Shown here: positions 17,520 through 25,519 of the stretch, piece after piece | Numbering within the stretch: position 1 is the stretch's first letter | Layout of the letters: each line of letters begins with the position of its first letter | Assembly (NCBI RefSeq): GCF_029892515.1 | Contig: NZ_JARXVF010000006.1 | Coordinates: forward strand, 1 to 64,000 | Reading direction: 5' to 3' | Source of the DNA: Pseudaminobacter soli (ex Li et al. 2025) | GTDB taxonomy: Bacteria; Pseudomonadota; Alphaproteobacteria; Rhizobiales; Rhizobiaceae | Length of the DNA: 64,000 bases | Notes under the pieces: model-generated | What the model was told of the DNA's origin: nothing | Seen by the model: only the letters and a program-made list of their open reading frames with translations | The model's database searches: none | Position numbers and translations under genes: made by a program

Positions 17520-19013
17520 CTAGCGCGGGTTCTGCGTCAGGCAGACATATTTAAGGTTGAGGAACTCCTCGATGCCGTAGCGCGAGCCTTCGCGACCGAC
17601 GCCGGATTCCTTGATGCCGCCGAAAGGCGCGACTTCATTGGAGATTAGGCCTTCGTTGACGCCGACCATGCCGGTTTCAAGCGCCTCGGAAACGCGCCAC
17701 ATGCGGTCGAGGTCGCGGGTGTAAACATAGGCCGCGAGGCCGGCCGACGTGTTGTTGGCCGCAGCGATCACAGCGTCTTCGTCATGGAAGCGGAAGACAG
17801 GGGCCACGGGACCAAAGGTCTCTTCCTGGGTGAACAGCATGGTATCGTTGACGTCGGTGAGAATCGTCGGCTCGTAGAAGGTACCACCCAGCTTGTGCGG
17901 CTTGCCGCCGGTGGCCAGCTTGGCGCCCTTGGCGAGCGCGTCGGCCACATGGCCCTCGACCTTGCCGAGCGCGGCCTGGTTGATCAGCGGTCCCTGCTCG
18001 ACGCCGTCCTCGAAGCCGTTGCCGACCTTGAGCGACTCCACCGCCTTCTTGAAGCGTTCGATGAAAGCATCGTGGATCGAATCCTCGACATAGATGCGGT
18101 TGGCGCAGATGCAGGTCTGGCCGGTATTGCGGAACTTGGAGGCCATCACGCCCTGCACGGCGACATCGAGATCGGCGTCGGCAAAGACGATGAAGGGCGC
18201 ATTGCCGCCGAGCTCCATCGAAACCTTCTTCACCGTGGCCCCTGACTGCTCCATCAGCAGCTTGCCCACGCGGGTCGAGCCGGTAAAGCTCAGCTTGCGC
18301 ACGGTTGGGTTCGCCGTCATCTCGCCGCCGATCGCCCGAGCATCGCCAGTGACGATGTTGAGGACACCGGCCGGGATGCCCGCTCGGCTTGCCAACTCGG
18401 CCAGCGCCAGCGCCGAGAAGGGGGTGAATTCGGACGGCTTGACCACCACCGAGCAACCTGCTGCCAGCGCCGGCGCGCATTTGCGGGTGATCATGGCGCT
18501 CGGGAAGTTCCAAGGAGTGACGGCCGCTACCACGCCGACCGGCTGCTTCAGCACCATGATGCGCGACTGCGCCTTAGGCGCCGGGATCAGGTCGCCATAA
18601 ACACGCTTGGCCTCTTCGGAATACCACTCGACGAAGGAAGCCGAATAGCGGATTTCACCGCGGCTTTCGGTGAGCGGCTTGCCCTGCTCTGCAGTCATGA
18701 TCCGGGCGAGGTCCTCGACATTGTCGATGATGAGTTCGAACCACCGGCGCATGATCGCGGCGCGCTCGCGGGCGGCCAGCGCAGCCCACGGTTTGCGGGC
18801 CTTGTCCGCCACGCGGATCGCCGTCTGCGTTTCCTCCGCGCCCATGTCGGGAATGGTGCCCAGAAGCGCGCCGGTGGCCGGATCGGTCACCGCCATGGTC
18901 GCCCCGCTGTCCGCGTCGACCCACCTGCCATCGATGAAAGCCTGCTGGCGCAGCAGGGTCGGGTCGGCCAGCTGTCCGATCAGGGGATGGTTCGAGTTCT
19001 GGTGGATGGTCAT
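17520..19013 (-). CDS. gabD: NAD(P)-dependent succinate-semialdehyde dehydrogenase
   Basis: A 497-residue aldehyde dehydrogenase of the GabD type. It shows the cofactor region TPWNFPSAMITRK, GSTRVGKLLM, the general-base Glu in SMELGGNAPFIV and the catalytic Cys in NTGQTCICANRIYV. GabD oxidises succinate semialdehyde, or glutarate semialdehyde in close relatives, to the acid. The ATG at 19013 begins the family's usual N-terminus; the frame is open for 41 codons upstream but the palindrome at 19057-19070 lies there. It is the first gene of the leftward operon running to 9987 and with the transaminase suggests GABA or 5-aminovalerate breakdown. Confidence 0.92.
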   Translation of the reverse strand: MTIHQNSNHPLIGQLADPTLLRQQAFIDGRWVDADSGATMAVTDPATGALLGTIPDMGAEETQTAIRVADKARKPWAALAARERAAIMRRWFELIIDNVEDLARIMTAEQGKPLTESRGEIRYSASFVEWYSEEAKRVYGDLIPAPKAQSRIMVLKQPVGVVAAVTPWNFPSAMITRKCAPALAAGCSVVVKPSEFTPFSALALAELASRAGIPAGVLNIVTGDARAIGGEMTANPTVRKLSFTGSTRVGKLLMEQSGATVKKVSMELGGNAPFIVFADADLDVAVQGVMASKFRNTGQTCICANRIYVEDSIHDAFIERFKKAVESLKVGNGFEDGVEQGPLINQAALGKVEGHVADALAKGAKLATGGKPHKLGGTFYEPTILTDVNDTMLFTQEETFGPVAPVFRFHDEDAVIAAANNTSAGLAAYVYTRDLDRMWRVSEALETGMVGVNEGLISNEVAPFGGIKESGVGREGSRYGIEEFLNLKYVCLTQNPR

Positions 19014-19056
19014 GCGCGAGGTATTCCCGAATGTCTTTGAACTTTGAAATCTGACG

Positions 19057-19070
19057 TTTGATATATCAAA
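19057..19070. promoter_or_regulatory. Perfect 14-bp palindrome upstream of gabD, candidate GntR operator
   Basis: TTTGATATATCAAA is its own reverse complement and lies 44 bases before the gabD start. Short AT-rich palindromes are typical targets of FCD-type GntR regulators, and such a regulator is encoded inside this operon (13486-14160). Binding itself is inference. Confidence 0.55.
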
Positions 19071-19207
19071 TTCCAAATGACGCGGAGTCAAGGCAGCTTC
19101 GCGCTGGGCTAATGGAATCGACCCGCCTGGCAGCACTGCGTTGATTTCCGTTGGGAGTTGGCCCGGTGTCCCTTGGGAAAGGAGCCTCCCGCCGGTGCTA
19201 CAGTGCT

Positions 19208-19344
19208 CCCTAGGCGAGATGCCCCCATCGACGCGTGCAGCTTTTTTCGAATGCCCTCGGGAACCTCAGCGGAGATAGACCGTTTACAATCGTCATCAAT
19301 GGCAATGGCTTGGCCCGCCGCCAAACTGTCGGCGGGCCCTTTTT
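19208..19344 (+). ncRNA. Candidate small RNA ending in an intrinsic terminator
   Basis: This stretch lies in a 458-base gap with no convincing gene. A CTTGGG / CTACAG pair around 19173 and 19198 could be a sigma-70 type promoter. The stretch ends in a clear Rho-independent terminator on the plus strand. No open reading frame with a good ribosome site precedes the terminator, so a small untranslated transcript of about 140 bases is plausible. I do not recognise an RNA family. Confidence 0.3.
19312..19344 (+). terminator. Rho-independent terminator
   Basis: GGCCCGCCG (19312-19320) pairs perfectly with CGGCGGGCC (19330-19338) around a nine-base loop, and TTTTT follows at 19340-19344. On the minus strand no U-run follows, so it works on plus-strand transcripts. 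Confidence 0.8.
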
Positions 19345-19471
19345 CCAGAAATCATCCCGCGTCTTGCGGTTCCGGCGAAAGTGCGTTGCCAGCGGGCGAA
19401 AAGAGCGTAACGCGGTTACGCTCGGGCTGGAGGAGACCAGTACGCTTTTGCCCGCGTGTGGAGGAAGCGCC

Positions 19472-19669
19472 ATGGCCGGCCATCAGAAAGTTCTCACACC
19501 CGAACATTTAGATATCGTACGACGCGCCTTGGAACGTGTCCGCACCCAGCGAAGGCTGCCGCGGCGAGGAGCGCAGGCGGAACGCCTCGCCCTCAAGGCG
19601 CTCGACCTTTTCAAGGCCGGCTATATCAGGGAAGCTGCCCTGGCCAGGGCGCTCAGGCAAGAAGCCTGA
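19472..19669 (+). CDS. Small conserved-looking hypothetical protein (65 aa)
   Basis: The ATG at 19472 follows a strong GGAGGAAG ribosome site. The 65-residue product is basic and largely helical (EHLDIVRRALERVRTQRR, ALKALDLFKAGYIREA), with no signal or membrane segment. Longer upstream starts in the same frame would read through the terminator region and are unlikely. I do not recognise a domain. It stands between the candidate sRNA and a symporter remnant. It could bind nucleic acid given its charge, but nothing proves that. Confidence 0.6.
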   Translation: MAGHQKVLTPEHLDIVRRALERVRTQRRLPRRGAQAERLALKALDLFKAGYIREAALARALRQEA

Positions 19670-19753
19670 ACCTGGCAGGCGAGCGACGCGTATATTCGGT
19701 CAGGGCCCCCGGCACTCTCTGCTGCTACCCGTCCAGTCCGGTGTCGACCGTTC

Positions 19754-20065
19754 CTAGGCGTAGTAGTCGGCCGCCACCGTCTCGTCACTGCGCGTCGACC
19801 GTGCCTTCAGGGCGCCCAAGATCACCGTGAGCACGACGACAACGGTCAGGTTGAGGATCACCGTGTAGAAGGCCCTGTAGCCAGGGAACACGTGACCCCA
19901 AACGGTGAGCGGGAAGGTCGGCGTGAGGTTGGCCGCAATTGCCATGGCCGTTCCTGCTACGATCCCGACGGCCCAGCCGACCAGCAGGGCCCAGTCACCA
20001 AACCACCGCGTATAGGCGCCCAGCATCACCGCCGGCAGGGTCTGGATGATCCAGATGCCAGCGCC
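19754..20065 (-). pseudogene. C-terminal remnant of a sodium/solute symporter (MctP-like)
   Basis: The last hundred residues of a sodium:solute symporter are present: GIWIIQTLPAVMLGAYTRWF, then LLVGWAVGIVAGTAMAIAAN and a final transmembrane helix (ILNLTVVVVLTVILGAL). The pattern is that of monocarboxylate permease MctP. Upstream of about 20065 the frame continues to a stop near 20164 but no longer resembles the family, and some 400 residues are missing. This is a decayed fragment, probably left by a deletion whose other side now carries the LysE gene. Confidence 0.7.
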
Positions 20066-20167
20066 CAGGCAATGGGTCTTGGCAACCGTCTTTTGCAGAA
20101 ATTGGACGGCAGCGCCGGATACTTCTCTCTGCCCGAATAGACCGATTAGCGCATTAGTAGATTAGGT

Positions 20168-20181
20168 TTGATCAAGATCAA
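20168..20181 (+). promoter_or_regulatory. Perfect FNR/FixK-type box
   Basis: TTGATCAAGATCAA matches the consensus TTGAT-N4-ATCAA of FNR/FixK-family regulators exactly. It lies 52 bases before the LysE-family start and 103 bases beyond the end of the symporter fragment. The nearby FNR-like sites in front of ubiD and ubiT indicate an oxygen-responsive region. Confidence 0.6.
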
Positions 20182-20232
20182 GAGAACGCTCATGCGACCG
20201 TATAAGGTGCAGCAAACCTCTTGCGGCTTCCA

Positions 20233-20793
20233 ATGCTCAGTACATTCGTCATCGCTTCACTCGCCATCCTGGCAACCCCAGGGCCAACAAACACTCTTCT
20301 TGCCGCGTCCGGGGCAGTGTTCGGTTTAAGGCGGGGCGCAGGCCTAACACTGGCTGAAGCTGCCGGGTACGCTGTTGCAATCGGCTTCTTCATCACTCTA
20401 ACGACAGTGATGCCCGACAACACGTTGGCAATGTCTGCCCTGAAGGCTCTGGCCGCGGCTTGGCTGCTCATATCGGCAATCAATCTATGGCGCCAACCTG
20501 TGCAATTCAGCGGAGCCGCAGATGTTTCTGGTGCAGCATGGCGGGTGTTCCTGACCACGATCCTCAACCCAAAGGCGATGTTCGTCGGGTGTTTCCTGAT
20601 TCCAGACCTCATGCCTGAAAATAGCGCGCCAGCCGTCGCGGTATTTGTCACGCTCTCTTGCCTTGCGGGGTTGGCATGGCTGACAATCGGAGAGCGGCTT
20701 CCTACGCGGGTGAGGCCATATGCTTACAAGGTTGCGGCAGTGGCCCTTGGAGCATTTTCAGTGGCCGCAGCGGCAGGCAGCATGAGCGGCTGA
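20233..20793 (+). CDS. LysE-family amino acid exporter
   Basis: The 186-residue integral membrane protein has the N-terminal LysE signature (ASLAILATPGPTNTLLAASG) and about six hydrophobic helices, including a conserved NPKAMFVG segment. LysE/RhtB transporters export amino acids or related metabolites. I take the ATG at 20233; a TTG four codons earlier is possible. The gene is monocistronic here. The perfect FNR-type box upstream would make it respond to low oxygen, unless the box belonged to a gene lost together with the neighbouring symporter. Substrate unknown. Confidence 0.87.
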   Translation: MLSTFVIASLAILATPGPTNTLLAASGAVFGLRRGAGLTLAEAAGYAVAIGFFITLTTVMPDNTLAMSALKALAAAWLLISAINLWRQPVQFSGAADVSGAAWRVFLTTILNPKAMFVGCFLIPDLMPENSAPAVAVFVTLSCLAGLAWLTIGERLPTRVRPYAYKVAAVALGAFSVAAAAGSMSG

Positions 20794-21011
20794 GACAGCC
20801 CCTCTGGTCGTACTCAACCATTTTGCACATGGCCGCTTATCATTTGTTGTATTCGTAGCACCACCATTGCCCCATGCGGCTTGCCCGGCCGGATGCAAGC
20901 AGATTTGCGCCCCGACAACGTTCCACCGTTCGATGCAGCTATGATTGCGAGGATGTTTTGGATGCTGCCAGTCCACAATTGGCAGCAAACGGATCGCAAA
21001 AGGGCGGATCA

Positions 21012-21395
21012 ATGAGCCAGCAGCAGCCGAACAAGGAAAAGTCACTTCAGTTTGCCGGCGGAGCGGTGGTCCGGCGGCTCGCGAGTGTCCTGCAGGGCGT
21101 GGAGTTGGACTGTGAATGCCGTACCCGCCTCGACCAGGCACTCGCCCGTTTCGAGGCGCTAGAAAACAGACGCTCGGCCCGCGAACAACTCGCAACGGCC
21201 CGCCGCCAGCGCGAACGTATCGAGGCTGTCTTCTATTTCCTGCGCGACCTGGACACGCTGGCATCGACCGAACGGGACCATGGCCTATACGAGGAAATCG
21301 CCTTGCTGTTCGACGATATAGGAGAGGCAGCTGCGGAAGGCGCAAGCGCAATGAGGCGGCTTGCTGCGTCGCCGGTCCCGCCGGCCATGCCGTAG
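21012..21395 (+). CDS. Hypothetical protein, helical, Arg/Glu-rich (127 aa)
   Basis: The ATG at 21012 follows AGGGCGGATCA. The product is soluble, strongly helical and probably forms coiled coils in its middle (RTRLDQALARFEALENRRSA in part, then ATARRQRERIEAVFYFLRDL). I recognise no domain and find no membrane or signal segment. It converges on ubiX with only two bases between the stops. Upstream codons in the frame back to 20874 lack a ribosome site. No function assigned. Confidence 0.5.
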   Translation: MSQQQPNKEKSLQFAGGAVVRRLASVLQGVELDCECRTRLDQALARFEALENRRSAREQLATARRQRERIEAVFYFLRDLDTLASTERDHGLYEEIALLFDDIGEAAAEGASAMRRLAASPVPPAMP

Positions 21396-21397
21396 TA

Positions 21398-21970
21398 TCA
21401 GCTATCCCCGCCCCAGCGGGTCAGGCTTTCCCCAGGGTCGACGCCGGCCCAGTTAACCAGCCTCGCGGCGATCTCACGCACCATCTGCTCGAGCGACACG
21501 GGCTTTGCATAGAATGGCGGAACCGGCGGCGCGATCACCGCGTCCATCCTGGCGAGCCTGAGCATCGCCTCGAGATGGCCTTCATGCAGCGGCGCTTCAC
21601 GCGGAGCCACGACCAACCGGCGCTTTTCCTTGAGCGTGACATCGGCCGCGCGAGTAAGCAGATTGTCGCCAAGACCATGCGCCATCGCAGCAAGCGTGCG
21701 CATCGAGCACGGCACGACGATCATGGCGTCGGCCCTGAACGAACCGCTAGCGATCGGAGCTGCGAGGTCGCCTGCGTCGTGTACGTGGCTCGCAGAGGCG
21801 GCGAGCCGGGCAAGGCCTTGCTCGCCGAGTTCGTGGGCGATGCTGGCCGGCGCGCCTGGGGAGATGACGAGATGGGTCTCGACGCCTGCCTTGCCCAGCA
21901 GGCACAGGACTTCCAGCGCGAGGACTGAGCCCGACGCCCCAGTCACGCCAACGATCACACGTTTCGTCAT
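21398..21970 (-). CDS. ubiX: UbiX-family flavin prenyltransferase
   Basis: The 190-residue product has the UbiX pattern: VIVGVTGASGSVLALEVL at the N-terminus, VPCSMRTLAAMAHG and KEKRRLVVAPREAPLHEGHL, which bind FMN and dimethylallyl phosphate. UbiX makes prenylated FMN, the cofactor of UbiD-type decarboxylases. The start at 21970 overlaps the stop of the ubiD-like gene (ATGA), so the two are translationally coupled; longer starts inside ubiD are unlikely. The pairing with UbiD and nearness to ubiTUV point to ubiquinone synthesis, though UbiX/UbiD pairs also serve aromatic acid decarboxylation. Confidence 0.9.
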   Translation of the reverse strand: MTKRVIVGVTGASGSVLALEVLCLLGKAGVETHLVISPGAPASIAHELGEQGLARLAASASHVHDAGDLAAPIASGSFRADAMIVVPCSMRTLAAMAHGLGDNLLTRAADVTLKEKRRLVVAPREAPLHEGHLEAMLRLARMDAVIAPPVPPFYAKPVSLEQMVREIAARLVNWAGVDPGESLTRWGGDS

Positions 21971-23472
21971 GATTTTCGCGCCTCCATGGATGGAAACAGC
22001 TCGGCCCAACGCTGCGATACCTGCCGCTCGATATCGACCGACATGCGCAATTCGCGACCCCATTCGCGCGTCGTTTCCGAACCGACCTTTCGCGTGGCAT
22101 CAAGGCCGAGCTTGCCGCCCAACCCTTCCAGCGGAGAGGCGAAATCGAGCTGGTCGACGGGCGTCCGCTCGGTCAGCATGAGGTCGCGCGAAGGGTCCAG
22201 CCGGGTCGCTATCGCCCACATCACATCGGACCAGGATCGGATGTCGATATCGTCATCGACCACGACGACCAGCTTGGTCATGGAGAATTGCGGCAGCAGC
22301 GACCAGAACCCCATCATCACGCGACGCGCCTGCCCGGGATATTTCTTGGCGATCGAGACCACCGCGATCCGGTAGGAACATGCCTCGGGCGGCAGCCAGA
22401 CATCGATGATCTCGGGGATCTGCTGGCGCAGCAATGGCTTGAAGACCTCCAGCATGGCTTCGCCGAGCACCGCGGGCTCGTCCGGTGCGCGGCCTGTGAA
22501 GGTGGTGAGATAGCTCGCGCCTTCGCGGACGCGCATGCCCTTGAGGCGGAAAACCGGGTAATGATCCGGCGCATTGTAGTAGCCGGTGTGGTCGCCAAAC
22601 GGACCTTCGAGCGCCGTCTCGGTCGGCGAGACCGTGCCTTCGAGGACGATTTCGGCACTTACCGGGACATGCAGCGGAATCGTCCGGCACTGCACCAGTC
22701 CGACGCGCCGGTTGTTGATGAGTCCCGACAGAGCAAGCTCAGACACGCCTTCGGGCGCCGGCATGACCGCCGCGAGAAGGGTCGCGGGATCGGCGCCGAT
22801 GACCACGGCCACGGGCATGTCGGCGCCGATCGCCGCCCATTGCCGGTGATGCCCGGCTCCTCCCCGCATAGGCAGCCAGCGCATGATGGCGCGGTCGCGA
22901 TCCAGCACCTGCATGCGGTAGATCCCGAGATTGTAGTCGGCGGGGTCGTCGCCACCCGGTGGACGTGTGACCACCACGGGCCAGGTGATAAGCGGGCCAG
23001 CGTCGCCGGGCCAGCATGTCTGCACCGGAAGCTGCGCAAGATCGGGCTCAACATCGCGCAAGGTGCGGCCGTCAGAGGACACACGCGGCCGCGACCAGAG
23101 CGCACCGCGCGCCGCAGGAAGAAGCGAACGCGCCTCGCCGAGAGTGCGCGGCGCCTTCGGCGCGCGCATCCAGGCCAACAGGTGGCCAAGGCTTACCAGC
23201 CCTTCGCGGTCGGTGCCCAGACCCGCCGCCACGCGTTCCACGGTGCCGAACAGATTGGCGACCACCGGCATAGGCGAAAGGCTGCTCGTGTTGGTCAGCG
23301 GAGCAGCGAACCGCAGCACCGGACCACCTTGTGCGATGACGCGGCGATGGATTTCGGTGGCTTCGAGATGCATCGACACCGGGCTGTCGACATGACGAAC
23401 CGCGCCCTCCCGATCGAGGTGGGCGAGGAAGGATGAAAGATCGGAAAAGGGCGGAAGACTGCGCTGGTGCAT
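21967..23472 (-). CDS. ubiD: UbiD-family (de)carboxylase
   Basis: The 501-residue protein carries UbiD features: NLGIYRMQVLDRDRAIMRWL, the metal/prFMN region with the GDHTGYYN segment (EGPFGDHTGYY), and DDDIDIRSWSDVMWA. UbiD uses prenylated FMN to decarboxylate 3-polyprenyl-4-hydroxybenzoate or other aromatic and unsaturated acids. I choose the ATG at 23472, where the family similarity starts; 45 upstream codons are open. An FNR-like sequence lies 66 bases before this start. ubiX follows with a four-base overlap. A role beside ubiTUV in O2-independent quinone synthesis is likely but not proven. Confidence 0.88.
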   Translation of the reverse strand: MHQRSLPPFSDLSSFLAHLDREGAVRHVDSPVSMHLEATEIHRRVIAQGGPVLRFAAPLTNTSSLSPMPVVANLFGTVERVAAGLGTDREGLVSLGHLLAWMRAPKAPRTLGEARSLLPAARGALWSRPRVSSDGRTLRDVEPDLAQLPVQTCWPGDAGPLITWPVVVTRPPGGDDPADYNLGIYRMQVLDRDRAIMRWLPMRGGAGHHRQWAAIGADMPVAVVIGADPATLLAAVMPAPEGVSELALSGLINNRRVGLVQCRTIPLHVPVSAEIVLEGTVSPTETALEGPFGDHTGYYNAPDHYPVFRLKGMRVREGASYLTTFTGRAPDEPAVLGEAMLEVFKPLLRQQIPEIIDVWLPPEACSYRIAVVSIAKKYPGQARRVMMGFWSLLPQFSMTKLVVVVDDDIDIRSWSDVMWAIATRLDPSRDLMLTERTPVDQLDFASPLEGLGGKLGLDATRKVGSETTREWGRELRMSVDIERQVSQRWAELFPSMEARKS

Positions 23473-23537
23473 GCTCGGATCGTCCACCCGCGGAACGGCG
23501 GGCCCAGCTGCTATGGCACGGCAAACGAGGGCCAACT

Positions 23538-23551
23538 TTGATCCAAAGCAA
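23538..23551. promoter_or_regulatory. Imperfect FNR-type box between ubiD and a small gene
   Basis: TTGATCCAAAGCAA keeps the first half-site TTGAT and has one mismatch in the second (AGCAA for ATCAA). It is 66 bases before the ubiD start on the left and 77 bases before the small gene on the right, so it could serve either. Confidence 0.4.
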
Positions 23552-23627
23552 AGAAGCTGGGCTCCAAACCTCCTAACTTTCCCAGGTACCGGCATCAGGC
23601 CGAGCATTCGAAGCAGGAGAATACACC

Positions 23628-23867
23628 ATGAGCATTCCGGCCGCAGAGAGTTGGGACGTGATGCGTGAAGCCGCTCTGACCTTCAGGCACTGGTGGCAAC
23701 AGCACTTCACGCGGCACGCCAGGAGGCCTGGAGCGACCATTGAACGGCAAATGCGCCGCGAGAACGTCATTGCGGCAACACGATCCCCCTTTGATCGGCA
23801 GACCCCGTTTTCGGACACCGTTCAAACTCGCGGACTGGACGGTTCGGAAGATCCCAACGCGCGATGA
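23628..23867 (+). CDS. Small hypothetical protein coupled to the ubiT region (79 aa)
   Basis: The ATG at 23628 follows GCAGGAGAATACACC, a good ribosome site. The product is 79 residues, basic and aromatic in its first half (LTFRHWWQQHFTRHARRPG), with no signal or membrane segment and no recognised domain. Its stop overlaps an ATG of the ubiT frame (ATGA at 23864), so read-through coupling to ubiT is possible. It is a plausible but unproven gene; no function assigned. Confidence 0.45.
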   Translation: MSIPAAESWDVMREAALTFRHWWQQHFTRHARRPGATIERQMRRENVIAATRSPFDRQTPFSDTVQTRGLDGSEDPNAR

Positions 23868-23890
23868 GGTCCACCCTTCCAGCCTCTTTC

Positions 23891-23924
23891 GCCTGGCTGT
23901 TTGAGCTTGGTCAAACAGCCAGGC
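23891..23924. promoter_or_regulatory. Perfect 14-bp inverted repeat containing an FNR-like core
   Basis: GCCTGGCTGTTTGA (23891-23904) is the exact reverse complement of 23911-23924 with a six-base spacer. At its centre is TTGA-N6-TCAA, the core of FNR/CRP-type boxes. Its centre lies at about 23907.5. A class II arrangement would place transcription start near 23949, upstream of the TTG start proposed for ubiT at 23981. No U-run follows, so it is not a terminator. Confidence 0.5.
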
Positions 23925-23980
23925 CTGGTTTCGGACCTATGGTGCGCGACAGATTCGGAAGAACAAAGGGAGCAACAACC

Positions 23981-24520
23981 TTGGTCGTCGATGGAGAATT
24001 GCCGGTACTCTTCCGGCGCCTGTTTCCGAGTTTCATCGGCCTGCCACTCGGGCCGATGCTGACCCTTTCGCTGCGTTCGCTGGCTCGGCGGAGGCCGCAG
24101 CTCTTCGACCGGCTTGGCGAGCACCGTCGCGCGAGCTACCGCATCGATCCCAGCGACCTCGCATTCTCTTTCATCGTTGTACCGGACGGGCAAATGTCGC
24201 TCGTCCGCGTCGTCAGCAGAGACGACTCCGCAGCAGCCGATGTCGCGATCAAGGGACCGATCTTGATGCTGCTTGGCCTCCTGGACGGGACGCTGGACGG
24301 CGATGCGTTGTTCTTCCATCGGGTGATCTCGGTTGGTGGCCGCACCGAAGCTGTGGTCGCCCTGCGCAACACCATCGAGGACGCCGAGCTGCGCCCGTCC
24401 GACCTGCTCGGCCTGCATGGCACCCTCGCCCGGCTCACCGATGCAGGCGTACTCCACGGCCTGAGCGCGGTGCGCCGTTTGACCGATCGAACTGCCACCC
24501 ACGCGAGGGCCGAAGCATGA
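23981..24520 (+). CDS. ubiT: UbiT, SCP2-domain accessory factor of O2-independent ubiquinone synthesis
   Basis: UbiT carries the isoprenoid intermediate for the O2-independent hydroxylations made by UbiU/UbiV. An SCP2-like domain is visible (PSDLAFSFIVVPDGQMSLVR, KGPILMLLGLLDG, DGDALFFHRVISVGG, EAVVALRNTIEDAEL). The frame is open from an ATG at 23864, with another ATG at 23939. I prefer TTG 23981: AAAGGGAG lies eight bases before it, the FNR-like palindrome then becomes a promoter element, and the product (179 residues) equals the usual UbiT size. The stop overlaps the ubiU start (ATGA). Confidence 0.82.
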   Translation: MVVDGELPVLFRRLFPSFIGLPLGPMLTLSLRSLARRRPQLFDRLGEHRRASYRIDPSDLAFSFIVVPDGQMSLVRVVSRDDSAAADVAIKGPILMLLGLLDGTLDGDALFFHRVISVGGRTEAVVALRNTIEDAELRPSDLLGLHGTLARLTDAGVLHGLSAVRRLTDRTATHARAEA

Positions 24521-25515
24521 GCGACCTTGGACGAATGGAACTCGTCTGCCCTGCCGGCACGCCCGCAACACTGAGGGCGGCCGTACTAGCCGGTGCAGAT
24601 TCCATCTATTGCGGCTTTCGCAATGAAACGAATGCACGAAACTTCCCCGGCCTGAACTTCACGGCGGAGGAACTGGCCGAGGGCGCGCGTTTCGCCCACG
24701 CCCATGGCAAGAAAGTGCTGGTTGCCATCAACACTTTTGCGCAGGTCGATCGCGTCGATATGTGGCGCAAGGCAGTGGACGATGCAGTTGCCAGCGGCGC
24801 TGACGCCATCATCGCCGCCGACATTGCTGTGCTCGACCATGTGGCCAGGAACCATGATGTGCGTCTGCACCTCTCCGTCCAGGCCGCGGCAGCGACTCCA
24901 GAGGCGATCGGCTTCTACGCCGAAGCATTTGGCGTCCGCCGCGTGGTGCTGCCACGTGTGCTTTCGGTGCAGGAGATCGCGGCGCTCAACAAGCAGATCC
25001 ACGTGGAAACCGAAGCTTTCGTTTTCGGCGGGTTGTGCGTGATGGTGGAAGGCCGGTGCTATCTCTCATCCTATGCCACCGGTAAATCGCCCAACCTCAA
25101 CGGCGTTTGCTCGCCGCCGGAATCGGTGAGCTACCTCGATGACGCACAGGGCACGACAGCCCGCCTTGCGGGTTTCGCCATTGACAGATACGCGCCCGGC
25201 GAACCTGCCGGTTACCCAACCCTGTGCAAAGGGCGTTTCAAAGCCGGCAACAAGACGTCCTACCTGTTTGAGGACCCGGTTAGCCTGAATGCCGGCAGCA
25301 TGCTCGCAGGGTTTAGATCGGCGGGCGTGACGGCCTTGAAGATCGAAGGACGACAGCGCGGCAAGGGCTATGTCACCGACGTCGTGAGTGCCTTTCGACG
25401 CGCAGTCGATGCGGTGGAGGCAGGTGGTGACGCCATCGAAATCGACCGCATCCTGGCCCGCATGTCCGAAGGTGGCAGGCAGACGGCCGGCGCCTACCGG
25501 AAAACATGGAGATAG
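24517..25515 (+). CDS. ubiU: UbiU, U32-family 4Fe-4S protein of anaerobic ubiquinone hydroxylation
   Basis: A 332-residue U32 'peptidase' family protein, known as UbiU. With UbiV it hydroxylates the ubiquinone ring without O2, using prephenate as oxygen donor in E. coli. The start MELVCPAGTPATLRAAVLAG and the cysteine set in GGLCVMVEGRCYLSS, NGVCSPPE and TLCKGRF match the four ligands of its 4Fe-4S cluster. It overlaps ubiT by four bases and precedes ubiV by four. Together with nor and hemN genes this supports growth under oxygen limitation. Confidence 0.93.
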   Translation: MSDLGRMELVCPAGTPATLRAAVLAGADSIYCGFRNETNARNFPGLNFTAEELAEGARFAHAHGKKVLVAINTFAQVDRVDMWRKAVDDAVASGADAIIAADIAVLDHVARNHDVRLHLSVQAAAATPEAIGFYAEAFGVRRVVLPRVLSVQEIAALNKQIHVETEAFVFGGLCVMVEGRCYLSSYATGKSPNLNGVCSPPESVSYLDDAQGTTARLAGFAIDRYAPGEPAGYPTLCKGRFKAGNKTSYLFEDPVSLNAGSMLAGFRSAGVTALKIEGRQRGKGYVTDVVSAFRRAVDAVEAGGDAIEIDRILARMSEGGRQTAGAYRKTWR

Positions 25516-25519
25516 ACCG

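Noticed and set aside
22288-23436. Plus-strand frame of 382 codons opposite ubiD
   Set aside because: UbiD motifs on the minus strand are unambiguous; the plus frame is Arg/His-rich noise.
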